Positions 1 to 6,940 of a stretch of 24,962 bases of DNA are shown here, piece by piece. This DNA is from a virus. Below the pieces are notes generated by a model. The model saw only the letters and a program-made list of their open reading frames with translations, was not told where the DNA came from and did not search any database. Every line of letters starts with the position of its first letter. Position 1 is the stretch's first letter. Location of the stretch: positions 1 to 24,962 of IMG/VR virus record IMGVR_UViG_3300042305_001027; one strand, given 5' to 3'. The translations under genes and the position numbers were made by a program.

Positions 1-1
1 T

Positions 2-589
2 TTATTAATATTTATATTAGGAATTAATATTACTCCTAGTATAGATTTTAGTAGATATACAAAAGAACCGTTAAAAAAGGTAAGTAACTTAGAAGATTTA
101 AAGACTACTCGTGAATATCAGGAGTACCTTGAATCTTTAAAGAAAACCATGGAAATTGTGAAAGCTAGAACTAATAAGCTTGAGCAATTTAAAAAGGCTA
201 AGAAGTTAACTGACGAAGACCTTGCTATTTTATTGTATTTAGTAGGCTTTGAAGGTAATGAGCTTAAGAAGGCCTGGGCTATCGCAAAAACGGAGTCCAA
301 TGGCCGCCCCGTGGCATATAATGGTAATACAAAGACTGGAGATAGTTCTTACGGGATCTTCCAAATCAATATGATTGGAAACCTAGGGCCAGAGCGTCTT
401 AAGAAGTTCGGGCTTGATAGCAATAAGGAGTTGCTAAATCCAGTTACCAATGCAGAAATTGCATTTCATATGTCTAAGGGTGGAGAAGATTGGTCCTCAT
501 GGATCAATTCAATCCAGAAAGCCAAAACATGGGTACTTAACTTCCCTAAAGTGGATCTAACCCCTTATAAAATACCAGTCGAAGCTTGA
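2..589 (+). CDS. Lytic transglycosylase/lysozyme-like protein, 5'-truncated
   Basis: The reading frame is open from the window edge, so the true start lies outside; the ATG at 149 is internal. The first visible residues (LLIFILGINI) look like the end of a signal peptide or membrane anchor, followed by a Lys/Glu-rich linker. The catalytic domain follows: an AKTESNGRP segment with the likely catalytic Glu at 293-295, then SYGIFQINM, the typical SLT/lysozyme-fold pattern. It should cleave peptidoglycan glycan strands, outside the membrane. It is separate from the holin-endolysin pair on the other strand, so a role in entry or a second lysin are both possible. The domain call is fairly firm; the role is inferred. 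Confidence 0.75.
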   Translation, partial: LLIFILGINITPSIDFSRYTKEPLKKVSNLEDLKTTREYQEYLESLKKTMEIVKARTNKLEQFKKAKKLTDEDLAILLYLVGFEGNELKKAWAIAKTESNGRPVAYNGNTKTGDSSYGIFQINMIGNLGPERLKKFGLDSNKELLNPVTNAEIAFHMSKGGEDWSSWINSIQKAKTWVLNFPKVDLTPYKIPVEA

Positions 590-621
590 CATTCGGTAAA
601 ATCAAATGATACAGTTAATCT
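586..621 (+). promoter_or_regulatory. Promoter with leaderless start for the 622 gene
   Basis: TTGACA at 586-591, an 18-base spacer, TACAGT at 610-615, then six bases to the ATG at 622. The -35 box overlaps the stop codon of the preceding gene. No Shine-Dalgarno sequence precedes the ATG, so the transcript probably starts at or beside it. Confidence 0.55.
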
Positions 622-834
622 ATGCAAATAGATAACACTGGGGTAATTGATATCAGAGTCGTAAGACAGTGGCTTGATACTCGCACAGACTTTTCACATA
701 ATGTTTCGTGTAGTGTCAAGCTACTATCTGGTTTTGACGATGACGGTGTATACCTATTTTGCCTAGAATGTAATGATAGAGTGTATGTAGGACTGGAAAC
801 ATATAAAACAATGGAACGAGAATTGAATGGCTGA
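622..834 (+). CDS. Small hypothetical protein with CxxC
   Basis: 70 residues, not recognised. The C-terminal half carries FCLECND, a CxxC pair that could bind metal. The ATG lies six bases after a -10-like hexamer and has no Shine-Dalgarno, so translation is probably leaderless. The next gene overlaps its end by 8 bases, which suggests a coupled three-gene unit ending at the terminator at 1188. Confidence 0.6.
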   Translation: MQIDNTGVIDIRVVRQWLDTRTDFSHNVSCSVKLLSGFDDDGVYLFCLECNDRVYVGLETYKTMERELNG

Positions 835-1012
835 AGAAAACGAAAATATTTTACTTGGAATCTATATACAACTATCAAGAGTGTATGATATGCTTATGAT
901 TATAGCCGACGGTGTTGGTAAGGGCGAAGAGGCCTTAGAGATTCGAAATCTTCATGCAGAAGGTAAGATCCTTACACCACCGCCATCACTAGTGGAGGAT
1001 GAAGATGCCTAA
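827..1012 (+). CDS. Small hypothetical helical protein
   Basis: 61 residues, not recognised. The N-terminal two thirds are predicted helical and hydrophobic/acidic (EENENILLGIYIQLSRVYDM); the tail is proline-rich then acidic. It overlaps both neighbours by 8 bases, typical of translational coupling. No metal or catalytic motif is visible. Confidence 0.6.
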   Translation: MAEENENILLGIYIQLSRVYDMLMIIADGVGKGEEALEIRNLHAEGKILTPPPSLVEDEDA

Positions 1013-1181
1013 ATATTTCGTAACATTGAATCTAGAAGTAGATATCAACAAAGTCGACAATATTGATTCCATCATCGATTCTTTCGATCTTCTCGGTTCT
1101 GCTGAAAACACAGAGGTGTTAGAGGTGTCAACTGAAAAGGCAGAAGAATACGAAGATGACTTCGAAGACGAAGAGTATTAA
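1005..1181 (+). CDS. Small acidic hypothetical protein
   Basis: 58 residues starting MPKYFVTLNLEV, not recognised. GGAGG at 994-998 lies six bases before the ATG at 1005, which favours this start over the in-frame ATG at 999. The N-terminus reads like a beta strand and the C-terminus is a long Glu/Asp tail. Phage proteins with such tails sometimes mimic DNA or bind basic partners, but that is only a possibility here. Last gene before the terminator. Confidence 0.6.
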   Translation: MPKYFVTLNLEVDINKVDNIDSIIDSFDLLGSAENTEVLEVSTEKAEEYEDDFEDEEY

Positions 1182-1187
1182 AAAATA

Positions 1188-1221
1188 ATCCCCCAGGATT
1201 TCTCCTAGGGGATATTTTTTT
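1188..1221. terminator. Bidirectional intrinsic terminator
   Basis: An 11-bp stem with one mismatch (arms 1188-1198 and 1203-1213, loop TTTC) is flanked by an A-run on the left and seven T on the right. It separates the plus-strand unit ending at 1181 from the endolysin gene ending at 1230, and could serve both. Confidence 0.85.
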
Positions 1222-1229
1222 AGAGCTTA

Positions 1230-2027
1230 TTAGCCCTTTAGAGCCTTGAATGTTTTTTGATCAACAATACCAGTCTCTGGAAGACCTTTGGCCTTCTGAT
1301 AAGCCTTTACAGCTTTTTCTGTTGCAGGACCAAACTCGCCATCAGCCTTAAGTTTTAGTGCAGTTTGAACAACTTTTACTTTTTGTCCTTTTGCACCAAC
1401 TTTAAGATCAACGAACTGTGCTGGCGCAGCAGGTGCTTTTGGTGCCGCTGGCTTAGCAGGTGCTGCTGGAGCGTCAGAAGATCCAACTTTAGATAGTAGT
1501 GGTAGGTTTTCTTCTCCAGCATAAACTGGACGTCCCCAACCAACTACAGCATTAATTAGCTTCTTCTTGTTATTCTTTACGTATGCACGAGTTTTCTCTA
1601 CGCACATTCCGCCATTTCTTTGATCTCCCTTAGCAGTTCCTGAAGTGTTACCTTCGATAACTTGAATTGTTCCATCACCGTTATTCTTGATGCAAAGTCC
1701 AACGTGTGAAATTCTGTTGACTCCATCATCTGGGAAATCGAAATAAATCCAATCTCCTGGTGTAGGATCATCGTTACGAGCATCTGCCCAACGATTATTC
1801 TTCTTAAACCAATCTGAAGCTGCAACAGTTGCTGCACTCTTTGGGTATTTCTTTGCGTCTAGGCCTGCAGTAAATGCACACCATGAAACGAAAGATTGGC
1901 ACCAAGGCAAGAAGTTTGCACCAGTCCATTTACCATACTTGGTTTCGTTATCTTTAGGTCCCTCGATAGTTCCTATTTCTTTTTTAGCAACCTCAATGAT
2001 TGCTTCTAAAGACCCTTTTGCTCCCAC
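1230..2027 (-). CDS. Endolysin: CHAP-type amidase/peptidase with peptidoglycan-binding domain
   Basis: 265 residues. Residues 1-150 form a CHAP domain: catalytic Cys43 in PWCQSFVSW, His108 in SHVGL and an acidic/amide partner in VIEGN (125-127). An Ala/Pro linker (about 175-205) leads to a PG_binding_1 domain (about 205-265) with the QTAL..DGEFGPATEKAVKAYQ pattern. It cuts the peptide part of peptidoglycan after holin release. The start is a GTG two bases after the holin stop codon; no strong Shine-Dalgarno is seen, so translation is probably coupled to the holin. No signal peptide is visible, consistent with holin-dependent release. Confidence 0.9.
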   Translation of the reverse strand: MGAKGSLEAIIEVAKKEIGTIEGPKDNETKYGKWTGANFLPWCQSFVSWCAFTAGLDAKKYPKSAATVAASDWFKKNNRWADARNDDPTPGDWIYFDFPDDGVNRISHVGLCIKNNGDGTIQVIEGNTSGTAKGDQRNGGMCVEKTRAYVKNNKKKLINAVVGWGRPVYAGEENLPLLSKVGSSDAPAAPAKPAAPKAPAAPAQFVDLKVGAKGQKVKVVQTALKLKADGEFGPATEKAVKAYQKAKGLPETGIVDQKTFKALKG

Positions 2028-2029
2028 TA

Positions 2030-2356
2030 CTACTTCACCGTCTTCTTAGCTGCAGTTTTCTTTGCTGCTGTCTTCTTTGCGGCTGAAGCAGTCGCTGCTG
2101 TTTCTAGCTTCTTAGTTGCTTCCGCAACTACAGATGTTGCTACACGTCCAAATGCTGGATCCTTCTTATTCGCCCAACGGATTAATGTTGGAACGGCGGA
2201 AGACCAAAGAGCATTTGCAACAAGTAGCCATTCAGATGAACCAAAATCAACTGGTGATCCGACATTTGCTGTTTGCATTACGATTACAATTGCACCGATT
2301 ACTTGACCTGCAAGGTTACGGGCATATGAATCTAGCATTGCTTTATTAATTGACAT
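2030..2356 (-). CDS. Holin, r1t-like
   Basis: 108 residues with two hydrophobic segments: about 15-30 (LAGQVIGAIVIVMQTA) and 42-62. The second ends WANKKDPAFGR, which resembles the conserved RW..K.P.FG stretch of r1t-type actinophage holins. The C-terminus is repeated Ala-Lys-Lys-Thr, a basic cytoplasmic tail. It forms membrane lesions that time lysis and release the endolysin encoded directly downstream. Start supported by AAAGGAG upstream of the ATG. Confidence 0.8.
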   Translation of the reverse strand: MSINKAMLDSYARNLAGQVIGAIVIVMQTANVGSPVDFGSSEWLLVANALWSSAVPTLIRWANKKDPAFGRVATSVVAEATKKLETAATASAAKKTAAKKTAAKKTVK

Positions 2357-2524
2357 ATATGTTTTCTCCTTTAAAATATCCTCAGTGGATATACCTCTAT
2401 TCTATCAGGAATAGAAAAATGAGCAGTTTACATGGCCATGCTCAGGGCCCTTATGCCCGCACTAAGCTATCCGCAAGAAAGGTAGAACGGAAAGTAACAC
2501 GGCGGTGCACATATTAATTATAGC

Positions 2525-2947
2525 CTACTTGATCTTAATTTGTCTAGGCTTTTTCTCTTCTGGAATCTCTCTTTTTAGAACTACATTGAGGATTCCATCC
2601 TTATAGTCAGCAGAGTCTACTTCCCAATACTCCCAAAGAGTAATAGTTTTGGCAAACTTACGAGTTGCAATACCCTTATGTAGGTATTTTGGCTCTTCGT
2701 CCTGCTTAGCTTTTTCTCCTGAGATTGTTACAACATCGTCTTCGATCTTGATAGCGATTTCGTCCTTTGCAAAACCAGCGGTAGCCAGTTCAAGCACACG
2801 AGTATCCTCATCAATTTCTCTGATATTAAATGGAGGATATGAATCCTGCCATGATGTTGCCGCAGATGCTACAGTTTGATTCCATAGCTGGTCTACGAAC
2901 TTGAATGGGTCATAAACGCTGACCGTTGAGTTGATATAATTTACCAT
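2525..2947 (-). CDS. Small heat shock protein, Hsp20/alpha-crystallin family
   Basis: 140 residues, usual length for the family. After a variable N-terminus containing YPPFNI, the alpha-crystallin domain spans about 38-140: ATAGFAKDEIAIKIEDD, ISGEK, then the DGILNVVLKREIPEE strand near the end. It is an ATP-independent holdase that keeps unfolding proteins soluble. Such genes occur in other aquatic phages, where a role in virion assembly or host stress survival has been proposed. AAAGGAG supports the start. A perfect CIRCE operator and a TATAAT box lie just upstream, so it is probably under host HrcA control. Confidence 0.88.
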   Translation of the reverse strand: MVNYINSTVSVYDPFKFVDQLWNQTVASAATSWQDSYPPFNIREIDEDTRVLELATAGFAKDEIAIKIEDDVVTISGEKAKQDEEPKYLHKGIATRKFAKTITLWEYWEVDSADYKDGILNVVLKREIPEEKKPRQIKIK

Positions 2948-2975
2948 TTTTGCTCCTTTATTAAGCGAGTTAGAT

Positions 2976-3002
2976 TTAGCACTCCCCGAAGCAGAGTGCT
3001 AA
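2976..3002. promoter_or_regulatory. CIRCE operator (HrcA site)
   Basis: TTAGCACTC at 2976-2984, nine bases, GAGTGCTAA at 2994-3002: an exact match to the CIRCE consensus bound by the heat-shock repressor HrcA. It sits between the -10 box (3007-3012) and the start codon of the phage Hsp20 gene, where bound repressor would block initiation. Confidence 0.92.
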
Positions 3003-3006
3003 ACCT

Positions 3007-3012
3007 ATTATA
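3007..3012 (-). promoter_or_regulatory. -10 box of the hsp20 promoter
   Basis: TATAAT on the minus strand, preceded by TTGA. The expected transcription start falls inside the CIRCE operator. No good -35 box is seen at 17 bases. Confidence 0.65.
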
Positions 3013-3025
3013 TCAAATTTGATAT

Positions 3026-4063
3026 TTACTCGCCAGAAGAGACTTCGGCTATTTTAGACTTGGCAATAGCAAGTACTGGTCCAACTAAAGGAGAGTATCC
3101 AGTAGCCACAGCCTCCTTATTACATTTAGTCACAGCAAATGATATAAATTCTTTAACTGCGTCATTTCTTGGCGTATTTTCCTTAAATGCAACTATATAA
3201 CTAAATGCTGATAAGTTATACGATAAAGGGTTTTTATTGTTATAGTTTGCCTTTATGAGTCCGTTAGCCAATGGCTCAAAATCACTAAGGAATTGAGATG
3301 CTGCTTTTGAAGTAGGGGCAGTAAATTTACCAGCACCATTTTCAATTAAGGCAAGTTTTAATCCACCCGCAAAGGAAGACTCTGCGTATGTTATTACGCC
3401 ATTCATTTGACGGGCTATCATTACGACTCCATGAGATCCTGACCCTGCCTGTGAAGTAAAAGACAATGTTCCAGGATAAGCAGTCTTAAAGTCTTTATTG
3501 CCTGCTTTAGTCCAAATCGTTGGGGCTACTGAATTTAAATATTCTGTAAATATCTGACTTGTTCCAGATCCGTCTGCACGATAAGCAATTCGAATAGCTG
3601 TTGCTGGAATCTTTGGTTTGACTCCCTTAATTGTGTTATCTGCAATAATCGACTTGTGATTCCACTTTGTGATCTTTCCTGCAAAGATGTTTGCCAATGT
3701 TTCTTTTTTAAGTTGTATAGGCTTTGAATATCCATCAAGTCTATAGATGACTCCGATAGGGCCAGCAATAAAAGGAATGTAGACTATACCAGATGGCTTT
3801 AATTCTCCTGGATTATATGGGGTATCTGTTCCAGCAAAGTCGATGATCTTATTGTTTAATTGTGATCTACCAGCACCAGATCCTAATGAAGAATAGGTGA
3901 TGGTGTTTCCAGTTACCTTAGCATAGCTAATTCTGCATGCCTCAAGGTAGTTCGCTATAAATGATGATCCCGATCCAACTACATCTTCTGATGCGGTGGC
4001 GGGATGTGATGTAAAGATGCCAGCAACCAATGCTAGCGTTATGACTATAGATTTATTTCTCAT
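3026..4063 (-). CDS. pstS: Phosphate ABC transporter substrate-binding protein PstS
   Basis: 345 residues from MRNKS; an ATG 39 bases upstream is less likely because MRNKS begins a clean signal peptide (KSIVITLALVAGIFTSHPATA). Phosphate-loop motifs are visible: GSGSSF at about 30-35, GSGAGRSQL, a TDTPY segment, and YRADGSGTS followed by IFTEYL. The protein would bind phosphate outside the host membrane and feed the host PstCAB transporter. No pstC, A or B is present, so it would supplement the host, as proposed for cyanophage PstS. A TATACT box nine bases before the ATG suggests a very short leader. It may be under host phosphate control, but no Pho-box was identified. Confidence 0.9.
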   Translation of the reverse strand: MRNKSIVITLALVAGIFTSHPATASEDVVGSGSSFIANYLEACRISYAKVTGNTITYSSLGSGAGRSQLNNKIIDFAGTDTPYNPGELKPSGIVYIPFIAGPIGVIYRLDGYSKPIQLKKETLANIFAGKITKWNHKSIIADNTIKGVKPKIPATAIRIAYRADGSGTSQIFTEYLNSVAPTIWTKAGNKDFKTAYPGTLSFTSQAGSGSHGVVMIARQMNGVITYAESSFAGGLKLALIENGAGKFTAPTSKAASQFLSDFEPLANGLIKANYNNKNPLSYNLSAFSYIVAFKENTPRNDAVKEFISFAVTKCNKEAVATGYSPLVGPVLAIAKSKIAEVSSGE

Positions 4064-4161
4064 AGTAACTCTAGTATACAATATGGGGCTGCTGGTATAC
4101 ACCCATATTTAGATAACTAGATATGAACATTATATGAATATACGCCGTACTGAAGTGCTAA

Positions 4162-4236
4162 CTATATTATATCATCTGGATAGAGATCTAGCCAGTCGGG
4201 TCCTTCTTCCCTATCACATTTACCATCATTCTTCAT
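4162..4236 (-). CDS. Possible 24-residue acidic microprotein
   Basis: A 24-codon frame (MKNDGKCDREEGPDWLDLYP...) that fills the gap upstream of pstS. TATAAT at 4240-4245 on the same strand lies only three bases from the ATG, closer than in the other leaderless genes here, and no Shine-Dalgarno is visible. Could be chance. Confidence 0.3.
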   Translation of the reverse strand: MKNDGKCDREEGPDWLDLYPDDII

Positions 4237-4293
4237 ATGATTATATTATCATATATAGTGATCAGTGCGCCGCCGACGATGAAGACACTCCTG

Positions 4294-4305
4294 TATAATA
4301 GCTAT
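4294..4305 (+). promoter_or_regulatory. -10 box with leaderless start
   Basis: TATAAT at 4294-4299 followed by six bases and the ATG at 4306. No Shine-Dalgarno and no good -35 box at 17 bases. Confidence 0.5.
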
Positions 4306-4656
4306 ATGAACCTATATGACCAATTAACCCCCGTTGAAAAAGCCTATCATGACGCCCTACTTGGAGTAGTCCAGAAATTCGGGCCCTTTGATAAAGGAAG
4401 CGGGAGTGTATGGGTCGGATATGAAGAAGGTTCAGATAATGAAAATGCATCCATAGGGGTAAAATGCGGAAATTGCTCTTTCCATGTAGAAATTCCTGGG
4501 AGTATGGAATTAGGATGTAAGATCCTATCGTTTAATGTAGAAGAAAATGGTATGTGTAGATTAGCGGCTATTCCAGATGGATTAGTGAACGCCGAAAACG
4601 ATACAGACGAAAATAACGATATGGATAAATTCTGGAATGGGAGCTTTATAAAATAA
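4306..4656 (+). CDS. Conserved-type phage protein with four-Cys motif
   Basis: 116 residues from the leaderless ATG at 4306; longer in-frame versions from 4237 would place the promoter inside the gene. The centre holds four spaced cysteines in CGNCSFHV, LGCKILSF and GMCRLAAIPDG. This spacing recalls small iron-sulfur (HiPIP-like) or zinc modules seen in several phage proteins; which metal cannot be told. The last 20 residues are acidic and Asn-rich. It overlaps the next start by one base, so it is co-translated with the nuclease. Confidence 0.65.
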   Translation: MNLYDQLTPVEKAYHDALLGVVQKFGPFDKGSGSVWVGYEEGSDNENASIGVKCGNCSFHVEIPGSMELGCKILSFNVEENGMCRLAAIPDGLVNAENDTDENNDMDKFWNGSFIK

Positions 4657-5036
4657 TGTACACATATTACACTAAAATCGAAAAAGTCGTCGATGGCGAC
4701 ACTGTAGATGTCTTTATAGACCTTGGATTTAAAGTATGGAGATCAGAGCGTATTCGCCTTGTAGGAGTAGATACAGCCGAAAAGAATACTCCGTATGGCA
4801 AGGCTACAAAAGCATACCTAACTCAACTTTTGGCGGGGAAGCTCGTAAAACTCGAAGTCTTTAAACCAGATAAGTACGGTAGATATCTAGGTAAGATCTA
4901 TATCAATAGTGATATTTCCATAAATGATCAAATGGTAGCCAAAGGAATGGCTAAGGGTTATATGGGAGATTCTAAAGTAGGTTTATGGACTCCCGCCGAA
5001 TTAGAGAGAACAACAGTAGATATTACTCTTGAGTAA
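4656..5036 (+). CDS. Thermonuclease-like nuclease (SNase family)
   Basis: 126 residues, a near-complete SNase OB-fold. Visible motifs: VVDGDTVDVFID, RIRLVGVDTAE with Arg34, Asp39 and Glu42 matching the catalytic/Ca-binding residues, and DKYGRYLGKIYI with Arg76 matching the second catalytic Arg. It should hydrolyse DNA or RNA with calcium. No signal peptide is seen, so it would act inside the cell, for example in host DNA breakdown. The TAATG overlap with the previous gene suggests coupling. Its 3' end overlaps the convergent gene at 5023 by 14 bases. Confidence 0.88.
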   Translation: MYTYYTKIEKVVDGDTVDVFIDLGFKVWRSERIRLVGVDTAEKNTPYGKATKAYLTQLLAGKLVKLEVFKPDKYGRYLGKIYINSDISINDQMVAKGMAKGYMGDSKVGLWTPAELERTTVDITLE

Positions 5037-5160
5037 AACTCTCTAAGGCAAGAAGAAGTTCTTGTGCTATCCCGTCGAAATTTATAGTACCGTTATCGAA
5101 GTACTTTCCTGACTGTATAAGCTTTTGTAGCGTATCAGCTAGATATTGCTGTTTTGTCAT
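5023..5160 (-). CDS. Small hypothetical protein
   Basis: 45 residues (MTKQQYLADTLQKLIQSGKY...), not recognised; mainly helical with an acidic C-terminus. AGGAGG lies seven bases before the ATG, the strongest Shine-Dalgarno in this part of the window. Convergent with the thermonuclease gene and overlapping its last 14 bases. Confidence 0.65.
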   Translation of the reverse strand: MTKQQYLADTLQKLIQSGKYFDNGTINFDGIAQELLLALESFTQE

Positions 5161-5235
5161 ATCCCGTCCTCCTAAATTATTAGACGTAGATAATCAATTA
5201 TAAGTTATATAGACATTATATGGCAAATATTCTTA

Positions 5236-5688
5236 TTAGCCCTGTTTATTTATGTATAATATAGCATTAGAGAGGTAATCAACATTATCTTCAAATAATC
5301 CTATACCAGCGTTACAATTCCTACAGAGAAGTCCTCTTACTTTATTACTAGTGTGACAATGATCTACGGCTGCAGACTCATCTATTGCTTTATGGCATAT
5401 CCCGCATTTATTTTTTTGGTTATCTAGCATTTCAAAAAAATCTTCTTTAGATATTCCATATTTCTTTTTTCTGGTATACCAAATTCTTGCATCCAAGGTG
5501 TCCTGCCATTTATCTGGATTGCTATCCCGCCATTTTCTATTAAGATCTAATTTGCATGGTTTACAGTATCCGCTTAAACCATCTTTTCTATCCCCAGATT
5601 TATGGAATTCTGATCTAGCTTTCAGCTCATTACAGATACTACACTTTTTATGGGTATCCGTATTATTTCCGTAGTAGTTAATGTTCAT
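5236..5688 (-). CDS. Endonuclease VII-like HNH nuclease
   Basis: 150 residues from the ATG at 5688. An N-terminal zinc-knuckle pair (C16xxC19 and C42xxC45, in KKCSICNELKARSEFHKS) precedes the recombination-endonuclease-VII core: C95xxC98, VDHCH at 108-112, VRGLLCRNCN with C122xxC125, then AGIGLFEDN. T4 endonuclease VII resolves branched DNA; free-standing actinophage relatives may resolve junctions or act as homing-type nucleases. An alternative ATG at 5706 is less likely because a TACAAT box lies exactly six bases before 5688. Monocistronic and divergent from the accessory region. Confidence 0.87.
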   Translation of the reverse strand: MNINYYGNNTDTHKKCSICNELKARSEFHKSGDRKDGLSGYCKPCKLDLNRKWRDSNPDKWQDTLDARIWYTRKKKYGISKEDFFEMLDNQKNKCGICHKAIDESAAVDHCHTSNKVRGLLCRNCNAGIGLFEDNVDYLSNAILYINKQG

Positions 5689-5700
5689 AGATATATTGTA
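5689..5700 (-). promoter_or_regulatory. -10 box with leaderless start for the HNH gene
   Basis: TACAAT at 5695-5700 on the minus strand, six bases, then the ATG at 5688. The region upstream is AT-rich and no consensus -35 box was found. Confidence 0.5.
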
Positions 5701-5809
5701 CCACATTTCTAATTAACATTTTAAAATTAGGATTTTTGTTAATATTTGTAATTTTTGTATGATGCAGCATTTTAAAATCGAACATCTGTTCTAATAATGA
5801 GCACATATT

Positions 5810-5825
5810 TGTGAGCAAGGTCACA
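5810..5825. promoter_or_regulatory. CRP/GlxR-type palindrome
   Basis: TGTGA-gcaagg-TCACA, a perfect match to the CRP/GlxR consensus. Centre 72.5 bases before the first base of the -10 at 5890. Confidence 0.7.
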
Positions 5826-5866
5826 AAGATTTTTTTCAATTTATCCCATATGTCCGAATTGTCCCC

Positions 5867-5895
5867 TTGAAAATGTCAGTGGTGTGTGTTAGTAT
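5867..5895 (+). promoter_or_regulatory. TGTC-type promoter 1
   Basis: TTGAAA at 5867-5872, TGTCAG at 5874-5879, ten bases, TAGTAT at 5890-5895. The -35 to -10 spacer is 17. Drives the gene at 5933; the leader has AAAGAAAGG. Confidence 0.75.
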
Positions 5896-5932
5896 TCTAC
5901 TATAACAAACTAAAGAAAGGTTGGTTCACTAA

Positions 5933-6133
5933 ATGAATGAACAAACACTACTAACTAAACTAGGGTTCTCTACCCATTCCGCTATCCCCGCTTCTATCGT
6001 CTCAGATGAATGGGATAGACACGCTACCTGCGCTAAATGCGGGTTAGATATCTCAGCCTTTTGGGTTGATGATGAAGACCGCCTTAGCGGTTGGTCAGCA
6101 TGGAAAGCCCTATCGGGCTCATGCCAAGCGTGA
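5933..6133 (+). CDS. Small zinc-ribbon-like protein
   Basis: 66 residues, not recognised. HATCAKCGLDISAFWVDDED contains a CxxC knuckle; a lone Cys near the end (GSCQA) could add a ligand. Trp-rich C-terminal half. First accessory gene, alone behind promoter 1. The stop codon overlaps the next CRP-type palindrome, so it ends where the following control region begins. Confidence 0.7.
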   Translation: MNEQTLLTKLGFSTHSAIPASIVSDEWDRHATCAKCGLDISAFWVDDEDRLSGWSAWKALSGSCQA

Positions 6134-6144
6134 TACAAATCACA
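6129..6144. promoter_or_regulatory. CRP/GlxR-type palindrome
   Basis: CGTGA-tacaaa-TCACA, one mismatch to consensus; overlaps the stop codon of the preceding gene. Centre 52.5 bases before the -10 at 6189. Confidence 0.65.
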
Positions 6145-6154
6145 CACGCCTAAC

Positions 6155-6194
6155 GGCGTGTCGACTTGAAAATGTCGGTCAAGTCTGATAGTCT
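6155..6194 (+). promoter_or_regulatory. TGTC-type promoter 2 with GGCGTGTCG element
   Basis: GGCGTGTCGAC at 6155-6165 runs directly into TTGAAA (6166-6171), then TGTCGG 6173-6178, ten bases, TAGTCT 6189-6194; spacer 17. This is the most complete arrangement of the shared elements. Confidence 0.78.
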
Positions 6195-6308
6195 TAAGAC
6201 ATAGAAAATTAAATAAGAATTAAAGGGTGTGAGCCTTAGCAAATAATCCGAAAGGTGAGCCTAAGCAAATAAAACCCTAAAAGACAAACTAAAAAGAAAG
6301 GGGACAAA

Positions 6309-6509
6309 ATGTCCGCAAATGTCTACTCAATCGAAAGCCTCTTAGTAGGAAAAACCTATCGCTCTAAAACCCTAACGGGTGAAATTGTATCCGCCGAAAA
6401 GCACCCTCATGCCGTATGGTATGAAAACGCTGAGGCGTATCTTGTAGAGGTTCGCAATCCGAACTCATTCCGTAATTCATTCCGCACAATAGCGGTTAGT
6501 GTGAACTAA
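6309..6509 (+). CDS. Small protein, paralogue of the 9638 gene product
   Basis: 66 residues. Shares with the protein at 9638-9853 the pattern YSI..LLV...Y....L...G.I..AEK, an EA..V..R segment and a TIAV/TVAV end, so the two are paralogues. Likely a small beta-rich domain; function unknown. AGAAAGGGG precedes the ATG. Its last codons form half of the next CRP-type palindrome. Confidence 0.7.
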   Translation: MSANVYSIESLLVGKTYRSKTLTGEIVSAEKHPHAVWYENAEAYLVEVRNPNSFRNSFRTIAVSVN

Positions 6510-6515
6510 ATCACA
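6500..6515. promoter_or_regulatory. CRP/GlxR-type palindrome
   Basis: TGTGA-actaaa-TCACA, perfect. Overlaps the stop codon of the previous gene. Centre 52.5 bases before the -10 at 6560, the same distance as at promoter 2. Confidence 0.72.
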
Positions 6516-6525
6516 CAAACGCTAC

Positions 6526-6565
6526 GGCGTGGCGGCTTGAAAATGTCGCCCCCGTAGTGTAGTCT
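6526..6565 (+). promoter_or_regulatory. TGTC-type promoter 3 with GGCGTG element
   Basis: GGCGTGGCGGC then TTGAAA at 6537-6542, TGTCGC 6544-6549, ten bases, TAGTCT 6560-6565; spacer 17. Drives the three-gene unit 6603-7111. Confidence 0.77.
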
Positions 6566-6602
6566 AAAGACATAACAAACTAAAAGAATAGGAAATAAAT
6601 AA

Positions 6603-6770
6603 ATGAAAATCACATACTCAATCTGGGATGGTGCTCAACTTCTAGGCACTGGCTTCACCGCTTCTTCACCTGAAGAAATGAACATTTTTGTAACTGAACT
6701 ACAAAAAGTTTCTAAGAATGTCGTAGCGCATATGCGTAAGGTCGAACAAACTAACGGAAAGGATAACTAA
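6603..6770 (+). CDS. Small hypothetical protein
   Basis: 55 residues (MKITYSIWDGAQLLGTGFTA...), not recognised. Begins with beta strands, then a helix rich in Glu, Lys and Gln. AGAATAGGAA precedes the start. First of three closely spaced genes; four bases separate its stop from the next ATG. Confidence 0.6.
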   Translation: MKITYSIWDGAQLLGTGFTASSPEEMNIFVTELQKVSKNVVAHMRKVEQTNGKDN

Positions 6771-6774
6771 TAAA

Positions 6775-6939
6775 ATGGAAATTCAAATAGAATTCTCAAA
6801 ATGGGGCTTCGGCTTCTATTCTGATTTTATTGCTCTAGATTTCACATGGGGATTTCTTGGCTCCGTTGTTGTAATTTATTTTGTAAATAAAATTCTAAAG
6901 CGTAATGATATCAAACTATTTAGAAAGCGTAATAAGTAA
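6775..6939 (+). CDS. Small single-pass membrane protein
   Basis: 54 residues with one hydrophobic segment at about 24-42 (WGFLGSVVVIYFVNKI) and a strongly basic tail (KRNDIKLFRKRNK), which predicts N-out/C-in topology. Not recognised. Second gene of a three-gene unit. Confidence 0.6.
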   Translation: MEIQIEFSKWGFGFYSDFIALDFTWGFLGSVVVIYFVNKILKRNDIKLFRKRNK

Positions 6940-6940
6940 A

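Noticed and set aside
118-300. Minus-strand frame opposite the lysozyme-like gene
   Set aside because: Lies inside a recognisable domain on the plus strand and has no ribosome site.
2448-2520. Possible gene between the holin and hsp20
   Set aside because: Only a 16-codon frame without ribosome site; the stretch has a small CATGGCCATG palindrome and nothing else supported.
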